From RGIG5579 sp045541915 (GTDB taxonomy: Bacteria; Bacillota; Clostridia; Oscillospirales; SIG627): a DNA stretch of 64,000 nucleotides. The notes under the pieces are model-generated. The model did not search any database. It saw only the letters and a program-made list of their open reading frames with translations, and was not told the origin of the DNA. Below are positions 8,560 through 16,439 of the stretch, one piece after another (the stretch's first letter is position 1; every line of letters starts with the position of its first letter). The DNA is taken from the NCBI GenBank assembly GCA_045541915.1, contig JAZQJZ010000036.1, forward strand, positions 24,396 through 88,395. Direction: 5' to 3'. The translations under genes were made by a program, and so were the position numbers.

Positions 8560-9396
8560 TTAGATTTCGGTCTCTTCTCCAGCTTTCAGCTTCAAGAAGA
8601 CCATTTCCTTGGGGTATACGATCTTGGCGCCGTACAGATGAAGTCCCTTCACCGCATCCCCATGACGCAGTTCAGGCTCATAGGCCTTCACTGCGGAAAC
8701 CTGCTCTGCAAAGGCAATGGCACGTCCGGTTCTGGCAATGCAGCGGAAGGTGCCGTCTTCCTCGGTGGCAATGTTGTTGCTCACATAGATATCAAAGCCC
8801 ATAAAAGAGCCGATGTAGCCTCTGCCCAGGGCGTCCACGTTATCGGTGGAACGAAGCACCTTTGCCAGAACCAGCTTCTGTTCAATGGCGGGGGGTACTT
8901 CCAGAGAAACCTTTGCAGAATTGGGAACATTGTTTTCCATCAGAATTCTTCTGGCATCGGCAATGGTGCTGATGATGGAGGTGCTGGTGGTGTTACCGTT
9001 TTCCAACACTGCCACGCTTTCATCGGTCAAGGAATACACATAGCGGTCTGCCACGTCGGAAAGAGCGCCGGAGGCCTCCTTCATAGCCGCCTGCATCAAT
9101 CCCTTTTTGGACTGGGCCAGATCAATGGAATCCAAGAAGAAGTTAAATCCCTTGGCCTGGTCAATGATCAAGGTTCTTTCAGTATCGGAAAGCACCTCTG
9201 CCGCCGGCATATCCTCATTTTTGTTGTAATCAAACACCGTAACCGGGCCAATGCCGCAAATCTTTACGCGGTCGCCCTCGCCACGGATCTCGCCTTCAAA
9301 TTCACGGGAGCAAAGGCGAACTCCCACATAGTCTTTTTCCAGCTCGGTATAAAGGGTTTCACTCCAGAGCGTGGGGATAAAATTGGTAATAGCCAT
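8560..9396 (-). CDS. Major capsid (coat) protein, P22-coat-like
   Basis: A 278-aa protein starting MAITNFIPTLWSETLYTELE, the usual opening of P22-type and related HK97-fold coat proteins, followed by an E-loop-like segment (RGEGDRVKICGIGPVTVFDY), a long helix, and the VSNN/GFDIYVSNNI segment common near the end of such proteins. It is much shorter than P22 coat (430 aa), apparently lacking an insertion domain. The start at 9396 has GAAAGGAAACAGT. It follows the scaffold-like gene by 18 bp. It would form the shell of any particle this cassette makes. Confidence 0.8.
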   Translation of the reverse strand: MAITNFIPTLWSETLYTELEKDYVGVRLCSREFEGEIRGEGDRVKICGIGPVTVFDYNKNEDMPAAEVLSDTERTLIIDQAKGFNFFLDSIDLAQSKKGLMQAAMKEASGALSDVADRYVYSLTDESVAVLENGNTTSTSIISTIADARRILMENNVPNSAKVSLEVPPAIEQKLVLAKVLRSTDNVDALGRGYIGSFMGFDIYVSNNIATEEDGTFRCIARTGRAIAFAEQVSAVKAYEPELRHGDAVKGLHLYGAKIVYPKEMVFLKLKAGEETEI

Positions 9397-9414
9397 ACTG
9401 TTTCCTTTCTCGTC

Positions 9415-9870
9415 TTAGTTCCACTTTTCCATGGAACGCAAGATCGCATCATAATGTTTTTTAATTTCACTGCGGCTCATTGCTTTTACCGCTTCGGGAG
9501 AGAAGTATTCTGCCTCGGTGCCGTCATGGCGGATGCGAGGCGGCGCACTTTTTTCATTTTTTTCGTTCACCTTGCGGATCTTCTCCTCCTGACGGAGCAT
9601 TTTGATGGAATACAGAGCATATGCCGCCGCAAGGCTTTCGCCCCCTTCCACCTGATCCCAGACCTCCTGGGGGATGTCCTCTGCTTTCACATCGGGAAAC
9701 AGCTCGTGGAAAAGGGCAATGTCCTGTTCCATTTTTTCCTGCTCCGTTTTTCCGTCAGAGAGCTTTTTGGCCGAATGCTCCTGAATCTCGGCTTTTGTTT
9801 CTTCGCCTCCGGGAATCTCTTCTCGGGAAACTGCCTCCTTCAGGACCTCGTCCTTCTGGTTCTTTTTCAT
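9415..9870 (-). CDS. Putative capsid scaffolding protein
   Basis: A 151-aa very hydrophilic, Glu/Lys-rich helical protein between portal and coat genes, the standard position and composition of scaffolding proteins that template shell assembly. The C-terminus ends in a short basic helix (SRSEIKKHYDAILRSMEKWN), resembling coat-binding helix-turn-helix tails. The ATG at 9870 overlaps the portal stop (ATGA) and the ribosome binding site AAAGGAGG lies inside the portal gene, so translation is coupled. Confidence 0.7.
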   Translation of the reverse strand: MKKNQKDEVLKEAVSREEIPGGEETKAEIQEHSAKKLSDGKTEQEKMEQDIALFHELFPDVKAEDIPQEVWDQVEGGESLAAAYALYSIKMLRQEEKIRKVNEKNEKSAPPRIRHDGTEAEYFSPEAVKAMSRSEIKKHYDAILRSMEKWN

Positions 9871-11474
9871 TTTAAACCTCCTTTGTTGATTTTATTTTCA
9901 GCCGATAAATCGGCTTGAAAACCTTGATTTTGTGCTCTTTCAGCATCGCGAACCTCCTCCAGAAGCTCCTCCTTTTTTCCGATATAGCCATCGGGAAGAC
10001 GCTCTAAATACTGAGAAAAGCGGATCTTGCCGGAAAGCAAAAGCTTATCCAGTGTGGTGACCTGGGCCAATTCGCTCCAGTAGGTGGAAGCACCCACCTG
10101 AGAAGAGCAGGAGAAAATGATGTTCTTCATTTCTTCCAGAGGAAGGGTGCCGCCCAAAAGCTCTCCGTTTTCCCGGAACATCATCACTCGGCTGGGATCA
10201 TAATAATGGAAGATAAAATCAAGCCATATCATTCCCAGCCTCTCCACCGCGGAATATAACGCCATTTTCTGGAGCTCAAGGGGCACGGCAGAGCTTTGCT
10301 GAAGGGCAATGATCGCACTGGTGTTATCCGGGTCCACATTGCCAAGGGCCGCGTCTGTGGCGCCCATCAGTTCCTTGGTCATATTCATGGTCAGGTTGAT
10401 GACCTCTAAAAAACCCGCCTGCATACTGCCCGGCTCCATTCGGAGAGCGGCATTTTCCACCGGTCCGTTCACCGCCACCGCTTCTCCGATCTCCCCGGTC
10501 CATTCATCGATCAGGTTAGAGTTATACATCACCTTGGAAAAAGAAACATCCATCATATGCTTCATCACCATGGCAAAGGCCTTGTTGATGTAAAGCTGGT
10601 TGTCCACAAGAGAGGTGGCAACCGCTTGCCCGTGATAAGAGTTTTTCACCTTTTCCCAGTTCATCAAAACCACCGGATACAACTGAAGCCCCGTATCCCG
10701 TTCCGGCGAGATCACCAGATTCCGACAGCTTTTCCGGTAGCGCACAGTACCGTCCTTTTTATAAAGCTTGATCACAAAGGTCGCCTTGGTACCGGCAAGC
10801 TCCCGTTTTCCAAAATCTCCCGTTTGCTCGGAAAGATCCTGGTCCGGCTGGATTTTTTCTGCCTCTTGGGGGGTCATGCCGGAATCGATGGCCTCCTGAC
10901 GGAGTTTGGTCACCAGCTCTCTTCCGGCCAGAAGAATATAGGGCTGTTCCTCTACGGAAGTAGAGTTCACATCACCAAAAAACACCTGGGTACCGTCAAT
11001 GAGACTGGTCACGAAATCTCCGGAAAAACCCTGGGCGGTACGACGAGACGGATCCCAATATACATAAAGGAAGAGATCCCCGGTTACCGCCGCATCGCAA
11101 AGACCGTCTGTGAGAAGCTGATCGATCTTATCCTTCTCAAACCGGTAATTGACATAACGGGTCAGAAGCTGACAAGCCTCATCAATGCGCGTCCGTTTTG
11201 CCGGATCCGATAAAAATCCCATTCCCTCCGCCGAAAAATGCAGGGACATCTTCTGGCTCATAATGGAGGAAACAAAATAATTGATTACACGCTTGAATAG
11301 ATTGAATACCGGCGTGGGAAGATCTCCCGCCTCCACGCCGGCCCACTGGTCTCCGCGGTAAAACCGTTCGTTCCGGTTGATGGTATCGTAAAGCCCGATC
11401 TGGCGGTTGTATTCGCGCCCCTTTTCCAAGAGGGCAAAATCTTCCGTCAGCACATGAAAATTAGATTCTTTCAT
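9867..11474 (-). CDS. Phage portal protein (podovirus/P22-like)
   Basis: A 535-aa portal protein, the dodecameric vertex through which DNA is packaged. The N-terminus (EYNRQIGLYDTINRNERFYRGDQW) and central blocks (FNLFKRVINYFVSSIMSQ, DLFLYVYWDP, SALGNVDPDNTSAIIALQ-like) are typical portal signatures. The start at 11474 is preceded by AAAGGAGAA; the open frame extends upstream to 11549 but that part covers a terminator hairpin and is unlikely to be translated. First gene of the six-gene cassette. No terminase gene precedes it, which is abnormal for a working phage. Confidence 0.85.
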   Translation of the reverse strand: MKESNFHVLTEDFALLEKGREYNRQIGLYDTINRNERFYRGDQWAGVEAGDLPTPVFNLFKRVINYFVSSIMSQKMSLHFSAEGMGFLSDPAKRTRIDEACQLLTRYVNYRFEKDKIDQLLTDGLCDAAVTGDLFLYVYWDPSRRTAQGFSGDFVTSLIDGTQVFFGDVNSTSVEEQPYILLAGRELVTKLRQEAIDSGMTPQEAEKIQPDQDLSEQTGDFGKRELAGTKATFVIKLYKKDGTVRYRKSCRNLVISPERDTGLQLYPVVLMNWEKVKNSYHGQAVATSLVDNQLYINKAFAMVMKHMMDVSFSKVMYNSNLIDEWTGEIGEAVAVNGPVENAALRMEPGSMQAGFLEVINLTMNMTKELMGATDAALGNVDPDNTSAIIALQQSSAVPLELQKMALYSAVERLGMIWLDFIFHYYDPSRVMMFRENGELLGGTLPLEEMKNIIFSCSSQVGASTYWSELAQVTTLDKLLLSGKIRFSQYLERLPDGYIGKKEELLEEVRDAERAQNQGFQADLSAENKINKGGLK

Positions 11475-11547
11475 TTCATTTCTCCTTTGGACAGATTTGT
11501 TTCGTCTGGGCGGATTGTAAAAGAAACCGATACTGCCACGCAATGAC

Positions 11548-11582
11548 AAAAAAGACCGTCGCTAAAAAAACGACAGTCTTTT
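11548..11582 (-). terminator. Terminator or attenuator hairpin upstream of the portal gene
   Basis: Arms at 11552-11561 and 11571-11580 with one mismatch, followed on the minus strand by six Ts and then the portal leader. It would block read-through into the cassette, or act as an attenuator if the cassette promoter lies further upstream. A weak promoter-like TTGCGT-N18-TACAAT lies between it and the portal start. Confidence 0.6.
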
Positions 11583-11592
11583 CACTTTCATC

Positions 11593-11621
11593 TTGACTTT
11601 TTTTTACTCCGACGATATACT
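11593..11621 (+). promoter_or_regulatory. Sigma-A promoter of the lysR gene
   Basis: TTGACT (11593-11598), 17-base spacer, TATACT (11616-11621), about 85 nt before the TTG start at 11709. Confidence 0.7.
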
Positions 11622-11708
11622 GAATCTATATAAAAACAATCATACTTTTTGTTCTTCTTATGTGTTTTCGTTATTCTTTCTATATCTTTTCGAAATGGAG
11701 ATCAAAAA

Positions 11709-12584
11709 TTGGATATTAAGGTATTGCGAAATTTTGTTGAAATCGTAGATAGCGGATCTCTCACCGCCGCATCCAAAAAGCTCTTTGTGGCCCAACCGGC
11801 CCTTTCCAACCAGTTGAAGGCCCTGGAAAAAGAAATGAATACCCTTTTGCTGGAGCGTAATTCCCGACACCAGAAGCTAACCGATGCCGGAAAGCTGTTT
11901 TACGATCGGGCCAAAAGCATCATCTTCCAGGAAAATGCCATGATTAAAGAGATCGGCGATGCCCGGGAGGGGGAGATCGGCTGTTTGAGAATCGCCACCA
12001 TTCAGTCGGGTGAGATCAATCTTCTTCAAGAGATCATCCCCTTGTTTGCCAAAAACTATCCTCGCATTACCTATGAATTTATGGAAAAGGAAACAGAGGA
12101 CACCTTGCAAATGCTCATAGAGGGAACGGCGGAGATCGGCGTTGTTTCCACCCCCTTTGCCTTAAATCCCGATATGGATGTCATGTATATCAGTGACGAA
12201 AAGCTGGTCTGCGCTTACGATCCCGAGCTTTTCTTTGTGGGAAAGGCCGGCGAAACAGTCTCGGTGCACCAGTTGAAGGATCAGCCGGTTCTGATGGTTC
12301 ATCGCTATGAAGAATTGTTTTCTTCCCTTTGCGATTTTGAGCGCTTTCAACCCAATATCCGCGCCATCAACAAGCAGATCACCATTAATCTGAAGTGGGC
12401 AGAAGCGGGCCTTGGCATTTCCATCGTGCCAAAAAGCAGTCTTTCCTATTGCAACAAGCCCTTGGTATGGAACGAGTTAAAGGGTGACGGGCTGACCACC
12501 AAGCGCGCCATTGTGACCATGAAAAACGGCTTCCACTCCAAAGCAGTGGAAAACTTCTTGAATCTGTGTAAACAAAACCTTTAA
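11709..12584 (+). CDS. LysR-family transcriptional regulator
   Basis: A 291-aa regulator. The winged helix-turn-helix is at residues ~1-60 (LRNFVEIVDSGSLTAASKKL, then FVAQPALSNQLKALEKE), followed by the linker helix and a periplasmic-binding-like effector domain from ~90. I chose the TTG at 11709 because it gives the standard (M)DIKVLRNFVEIV opening and has TGGAG at 11696-11700; the upstream ATG at 11649 adds an atypical leader. The effector cannot be named from sequence. It is divergent from the phage-like cassette, so either that cassette or its own gene may be the target. Confidence 0.85.
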   Translation: MDIKVLRNFVEIVDSGSLTAASKKLFVAQPALSNQLKALEKEMNTLLLERNSRHQKLTDAGKLFYDRAKSIIFQENAMIKEIGDAREGEIGCLRIATIQSGEINLLQEIIPLFAKNYPRITYEFMEKETEDTLQMLIEGTAEIGVVSTPFALNPDMDVMYISDEKLVCAYDPELFFVGKAGETVSVHQLKDQPVLMVHRYEELFSSLCDFERFQPNIRAINKQITINLKWAEAGLGISIVPKSSLSYCNKPLVWNELKGDGLTTKRAIVTMKNGFHSKAVENFLNLCKQNL

Positions 12585-12586
12585 AT

Positions 12587-12983
12587 AAAAAAAGAACCGA
12601 CTTTAGGGAGACACTTCGTAAAGAAGTTTCTCCCTATTTCTTTTTAATAAGAAAAATGACACTTTCAGACTGAAAGCATCATAGTAGGTTACGCACTTTC
12701 AAAATGTGCGTGACGTGGTTATATACCTCTAAAATTAACCTATCTCAAAAATAAGAATTATAAGTGGTATTGTGAGACAGGTCTCACAGTGATATTTTGC
12801 CTTTCGGCAAAGTGATATTGAAACTTTCAGTTTCAGTGATATTATATTCGCCTCCAAAACTGTCCGCAGGACAATATCACGATGCGTAGCATCATATAAC
12901 TGCGAAGCAATATAACTCGCCGTCAGGCGAATATAACTGAGGCACTTCCTTACGGAGTGTGCCTCTACGTCGGTTCTTTTTTT
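12587..12983. repeat. Multi-hairpin repeat element with 15-bp terminal inverted repeats (copy A)
   Basis: A 397-bp non-coding element. Perfect 15-bp terminal inverted repeats, AAAAAAAGAACCGAC at 12587-12601 and its complement at 12969-12983. Inside each end lies a related hairpin (12605-12633; 12938-12965). The interior is a chain of short hairpins with different stems but a recurrent 8-9-nt linker (GTGATATT / AATATCAC, or ATATAAC): stems at about 12777-12788, 12797-12812, 12820-12835, 12860-12874, 12881-12893, 12901-12908 and 12917-12930. Read on the minus strand it aligns module by module with copy B at 63790-64000. No open frame with a ribosome binding site is present. The right terminal repeat overlaps the stop codon of the neighbouring lipoprotein gene. 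Confidence 0.8.
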
Positions 12984-14067
12984 ACGGATCCACTCTCACT
13001 GCGTTTTCCACCAACTGGCGGAAGCTCTTTTGCCAGAGCAGACTTTCGCGGATCTCTTTTTCGGTGTAATATTCTTCAAATTCCGAAAGAGTGGCAAAGC
13101 CCGTTTCCTCGCCCCCCTCGGAAATATACAGTTCCTCCAGTCCGGTTTGATACTCCTCTTCGCTCAATTCTGTTCCCATCAAACGGGAAAGCTGAATACA
13201 AGCCATATCATTTTTCACCTGGGTCTGGGCATCCTTTAAAAGTTGAGCTTCAAAGGCTTCTTCATCCTGGGCAAGATATTGCTCCAGGTACTGCCCATAG
13301 CTTAAATCTACCTCTTGGGCCGCCGAAAGAACATCCTGCTTGATTCGCTCCACGTAATAGGAAACCTCATCCTCCGGATATTGCTTCACCGTCACTTGAG
13401 ACATATATGCCTGAAAGACTGCTTGAGCTTTTCGATTTTCCTTCTGGAGCAGGATCTCCTCCCGGAGCGCATCCTTTAATTCCTGTACCGTACTCATTTC
13501 CAAAGCCGTCTGATCTTCCACAAATTCATCGGTAAATTCCGGAATCTGGTGGGCCCAAACCTGCTCTATTTTTCCTTTCATGGTAACGGTAAGTCCTGCC
13601 CAGCTGCCCAAGCTGGTTTCTTCCTTGGGGAAGGTATATTCTACTGTTTTTTCCTCACCGGCAGAAGCGCCCACCAAGGAAAGGCCGAGGGTGTATTCCA
13701 TATCCCCAAAGCCGTCGGAGCCAATGACGATAAAGCTTTCTTCCTCGCTGTAAGCCTCCAACTCTTTTTCATTGTAAAAAACCTGATAGGAAAGCTTGAC
13801 CCGGTCATACATTTCCGCCGGACCGGACTTTTCCGTAAAATCGGCATAAGAAAGTCTCACCTGGAATAGGGCATTCTCCACTTCCTCATCCGTGCACACA
13901 TCCGGATCCGCAAACGAAGCGCGGATATTCTCATATTCCGCCACTTCTATGTACGAGGAAAGATCGAAGTCATAACGGAGCTTGTCATTCTTTTTTTCCT
14001 CAGAGCAAGAAAAAAAGGAAAAAAGCACAAGTCCTACCGCAAGAAAAGCCAAAATTTGTTTTTTCAT
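12982..14067 (-). CDS. Lipoprotein with trigger-factor/FKBP-like architecture (third of three)
   Basis: A 361-aa exported lipoprotein: signal peptide MKKQILAFLAVGLVLFSFFSC with the Cys at residue 21. Residues ~85-175 resemble a divergent FKBP fold (YDRVKLSYQVFYN, then MEYTLGLSLVGASAGEEK), followed by a long helical C-terminal region like the arms of trigger factor (VQELKDALREEILLQKENRK). The FKBP active-site aromatics are poorly kept, so chaperone activity is more likely than prolyl isomerisation. The start at 14067 has AGGAG and lies 9 bp after its upstream paralogue. Its stop codon lies at the end of repeat element A. Confidence 0.75.
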   Translation of the reverse strand: MKKQILAFLAVGLVLFSFFSCSEEKKNDKLRYDFDLSSYIEVAEYENIRASFADPDVCTDEEVENALFQVRLSYADFTEKSGPAEMYDRVKLSYQVFYNEKELEAYSEEESFIVIGSDGFGDMEYTLGLSLVGASAGEEKTVEYTFPKEETSLGSWAGLTVTMKGKIEQVWAHQIPEFTDEFVEDQTALEMSTVQELKDALREEILLQKENRKAQAVFQAYMSQVTVKQYPEDEVSYYVERIKQDVLSAAQEVDLSYGQYLEQYLAQDEEAFEAQLLKDAQTQVKNDMACIQLSRLMGTELSEEEYQTGLEELYISEGGEETGFATLSEFEEYYTEKEIRESLLWQKSFRQLVENAVRVDP

Positions 14068-14076
14068 AATATGCTC

Positions 14077-15192
14077 CTATTGAATCCGGATCGCATTTTC
14101 TACCACTATCATCAGAGCCTTATCCCGGATCAGATTCTGGCGAATGCTCTCTTCCGAATAGTGATCGATAAAATCCTTTAGGGTGTCAAACCGGTCTTTT
14201 TCCGCGTTGTAATACTCCACAGCCCCCTCCTGGAATTCCTCTTGAGATAAGCTGATCCCCAAATACCGGGAAAGGCCAACGAAGATCATATCGTTCTTCA
14301 CCATTTCCTTGGCGTATTCCTGCGCATCCTGCTGGAAGGTGGCAAGGTCCGTTTCCATATACTGGAAAAGAAACGTCTCCAGATCCATTTCCATTGCCTT
14401 GGCAAAATCGGAATAATACCGGATATAATCCTGGCAATATGCCTCCAATTCCGCCTCCGGGTAATTCAAAACCTCCACCCGTTCACAGAAAGCCGACCAC
14501 ACCGCATTGACCTTGGCCGTCTCCTTTTCCGCTAAAATGTCCTTTTTGACGGCAGCGGAAAATTCCTTTACGGAATAATCCTCGTAACCGGAAATGGAAT
14601 GGACAAATTCTTCGTTAAAGTCCGGAAGAACGGGGCTTTCAATGGCCGTCACAGTCCCCTTGGCAACCACGGTTTGTCCCGAAAGCTCTCCGTGAAGCAC
14701 CGATTCCGGATAGGTGTAATCCGCCCATCGCATCTCCCCTATTTTTGCTCCGAGAAGCTCCTGAGACAGGGCGTTGTGAGCGCCGGAATCCGTTTCGGTT
14801 CCCAGCACCAGAGAAAGGCTCTCCTCTTCCACAGTCTGTCCACCGCGGATCAATTCATAATCCACCTTGACTCTGTCATAAAGCTGGGCCTCCCCTTCCT
14901 TTGGCTGAAAAGAGGCCGTACCGAGACGAATGAGAAAAATGGCTTTTTCCACCTCTTCCTCAGTACAGATCCCCACCTCATCATACTTTGCCTGGATCCC
15001 AATGGGATCAGGCAATGAAATGTAATCGGAAAGATCGTAAGGATACCACTCTTCCGCTTTTTCCTCTGTGGTCACAGGGGCCTTTTCCCCATTGTCTTCT
15101 TCCAAATAGACTGTTATATCTTCTTCCTGTTGGCAGAAAAGCAAAAAGGAAAGGCAAAGTAAAAACGAAAGAAGGGCACAAATCTTTTTCAT
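14077..15192 (-). CDS. Lipoprotein-like protein with trigger-factor/FKBP-like architecture (second of three)
   Basis: A 371-aa exported protein: signal peptide MKKICALLSFLLCLSFLLFC; the Cys at residue 20 follows LLF, a poor lipobox, so lipidation is likely but uncertain. An acidic linker precedes a degenerate FKBP-like region (YDRVKVDYELIRGGQTVEEE, then LGAKIGEMRWADYTYP) and a helical C-terminal half (VKEFSAAVKKDILAEKETAK). The same layout as both neighbours indicates tandem duplication. It starts 6 bp after the preceding stop. Confidence 0.72.
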   Translation of the reverse strand: MKKICALLSFLLCLSFLLFCQQEEDITVYLEEDNGEKAPVTTEEKAEEWYPYDLSDYISLPDPIGIQAKYDEVGICTEEEVEKAIFLIRLGTASFQPKEGEAQLYDRVKVDYELIRGGQTVEEESLSLVLGTETDSGAHNALSQELLGAKIGEMRWADYTYPESVLHGELSGQTVVAKGTVTAIESPVLPDFNEEFVHSISGYEDYSVKEFSAAVKKDILAEKETAKVNAVWSAFCERVEVLNYPEAELEAYCQDYIRYYSDFAKAMEMDLETFLFQYMETDLATFQQDAQEYAKEMVKNDMIFVGLSRYLGISLSQEEFQEGAVEYYNAEKDRFDTLKDFIDHYSEESIRQNLIRDKALMIVVENAIRIQ

Positions 15193-15198
15193 ACCGGT

Positions 15199-16428
15199 TT
15201 ATCCTACCTTAACCCCATTTTCCAGCAAAAACTGGGAAACTGCCGCGCTGACCACCTGCTGCTCGAAGTAATCGGCGCCGTAAAGATCAATATAGTCCAC
15301 CAAAAAGCTCTCCATGGTGGTGTAATAGTTGGATACATTGGCATAAAGCCCCACAATGATGGTCTCCAGCTGCTCATCGGTGCACTGGATCTTTTCCTTT
15401 TCCGCTACAAGGCGGATCATCATGGTTCCTGCCACCGTCTCCTGGGCATAGTCCTTGGCATCCGCCTGAAGCTGCTCATAGGAACATCCTAAATTCTCCT
15501 GGCAGTATTCCTCCAGGGGCTGTTCCTCACCCACATTCTGGGTATAATAATCAAGGTAATGACGGGTATAATACTCCATTTCCTTTTCCGGATAGGAAAG
15601 AACCTTGGACTGCTCCAGAATCTTCAACTGAATGTAATTGGCCGCATAAGAATAGGCCTTATTTTCCTTGGTGCTCTTCAGATACGAGCGAATATCCTCC
15701 CGCACCTCGTCCATGGTCTTAAAGGAGGAAGCGTATAGCTTGTTGATATCTTCCACCTTCAATTCCGGAATCTTCGGTCTCCGGGCTTTTTTCACCGTCA
15801 CATGGAACTCAATGTCCTTCCCTGCCATCTCTTTGCTGGAATAATAAGGAGAAAACTTTAGATTGAGAACGATCTCTTTTCCCACTTCCTTGCCAATAAG
15901 TCCTTCTTCAAAGCCGGGAATATAATCGCCGCTTCCAATGAGAAGCTCCTGATCCTGGGCGGTAGCATTGTCCTGCTTCTCCCCATTCACATAGCCGGTG
16001 TAATCCAGTGTCAACACGTCAAATTTCTGGATCACCCCTTCGGTGATCTCCGTATAATCCTCGTCCGGGATGATTCCCACCACCTGGATTCCTGTAAGAT
16101 AATCGGTGATCTCCTGGTCGGTGACAGTCTCATCCAGCTCTCTGTCATTGGGATATTCCACCCCTTTGTATTCTGCCAGTTGGAAATAAACAGAAAGATC
16201 CTCATACCGGAACAGCTTCTTTTCGTCATATTCACCGGCTCTGTACTTGGCAACAAAGTCCTTCAGCGCAGCCTCATCTGCTTCGGCCTGTTCTGTAGCA
16301 GAAAGCTGCTTGGTTTCAAAATAATCCGGATCCCCTGTTTTGTTTTCATCCGGATCACCACAGGCGCACAGGGGCAAAACAATGCAAAAAGCCAAAAGAA
16401 AAGCGATCGCGCGTTTCATTCGATTCAT
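15199..16428 (-). CDS. Trigger-factor-like FKBP peptidyl-prolyl isomerase lipoprotein (first of three)
   Basis: About 409 aa. Signal peptide with lipobox LCAC (Cys ~24). Residues ~125-215 form the best-preserved FKBP domain of the three (KFDVLTLDYTGYVNGEKQDN, LLIGSGDYIPGFEEGLIGKE), then a trigger-factor-type helical region ending VSQFLLENGVKVG. It should assist folding of exported proteins at the outer face of the membrane, like a lipid-anchored PrsA or trigger factor. I prefer the ATG at 16428, behind a GGGAAGG; an in-frame ATG at 16443 overlaps the folD stop. Operon member with folD and lgt. Confidence 0.82.
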   Translation of the reverse strand: MNRMKRAIAFLLAFCIVLPLCACGDPDENKTGDPDYFETKQLSATEQAEADEAALKDFVAKYRAGEYDEKKLFRYEDLSVYFQLAEYKGVEYPNDRELDETVTDQEITDYLTGIQVVGIIPDEDYTEITEGVIQKFDVLTLDYTGYVNGEKQDNATAQDQELLIGSGDYIPGFEEGLIGKEVGKEIVLNLKFSPYYSSKEMAGKDIEFHVTVKKARRPKIPELKVEDINKLYASSFKTMDEVREDIRSYLKSTKENKAYSYAANYIQLKILEQSKVLSYPEKEMEYYTRHYLDYYTQNVGEEQPLEEYCQENLGCSYEQLQADAKDYAQETVAGTMMIRLVAEKEKIQCTDEQLETIIVGLYANVSNYYTTMESFLVDYIDLYGADYFEQQVVSAAVSQFLLENGVKVG

Positions 16429-16439
16429 GACCTTCCCTC

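Noticed and set aside
5418..11582. Complete prophage
   Set aside because: No integrase, att-like direct repeats, terminase, lysis or replication genes; only the structural module is present.
12660..12960. CRISPR array in the repeat-rich region
   Set aside because: Linkers are only 8-9 nt, spacing is irregular, the intervening units are self-complementary hairpins rather than unique spacers, and no cas gene is present.
12587..12983. Retron or group II intron RNA
   Set aside because: No reverse transcriptase gene lies anywhere in the window.
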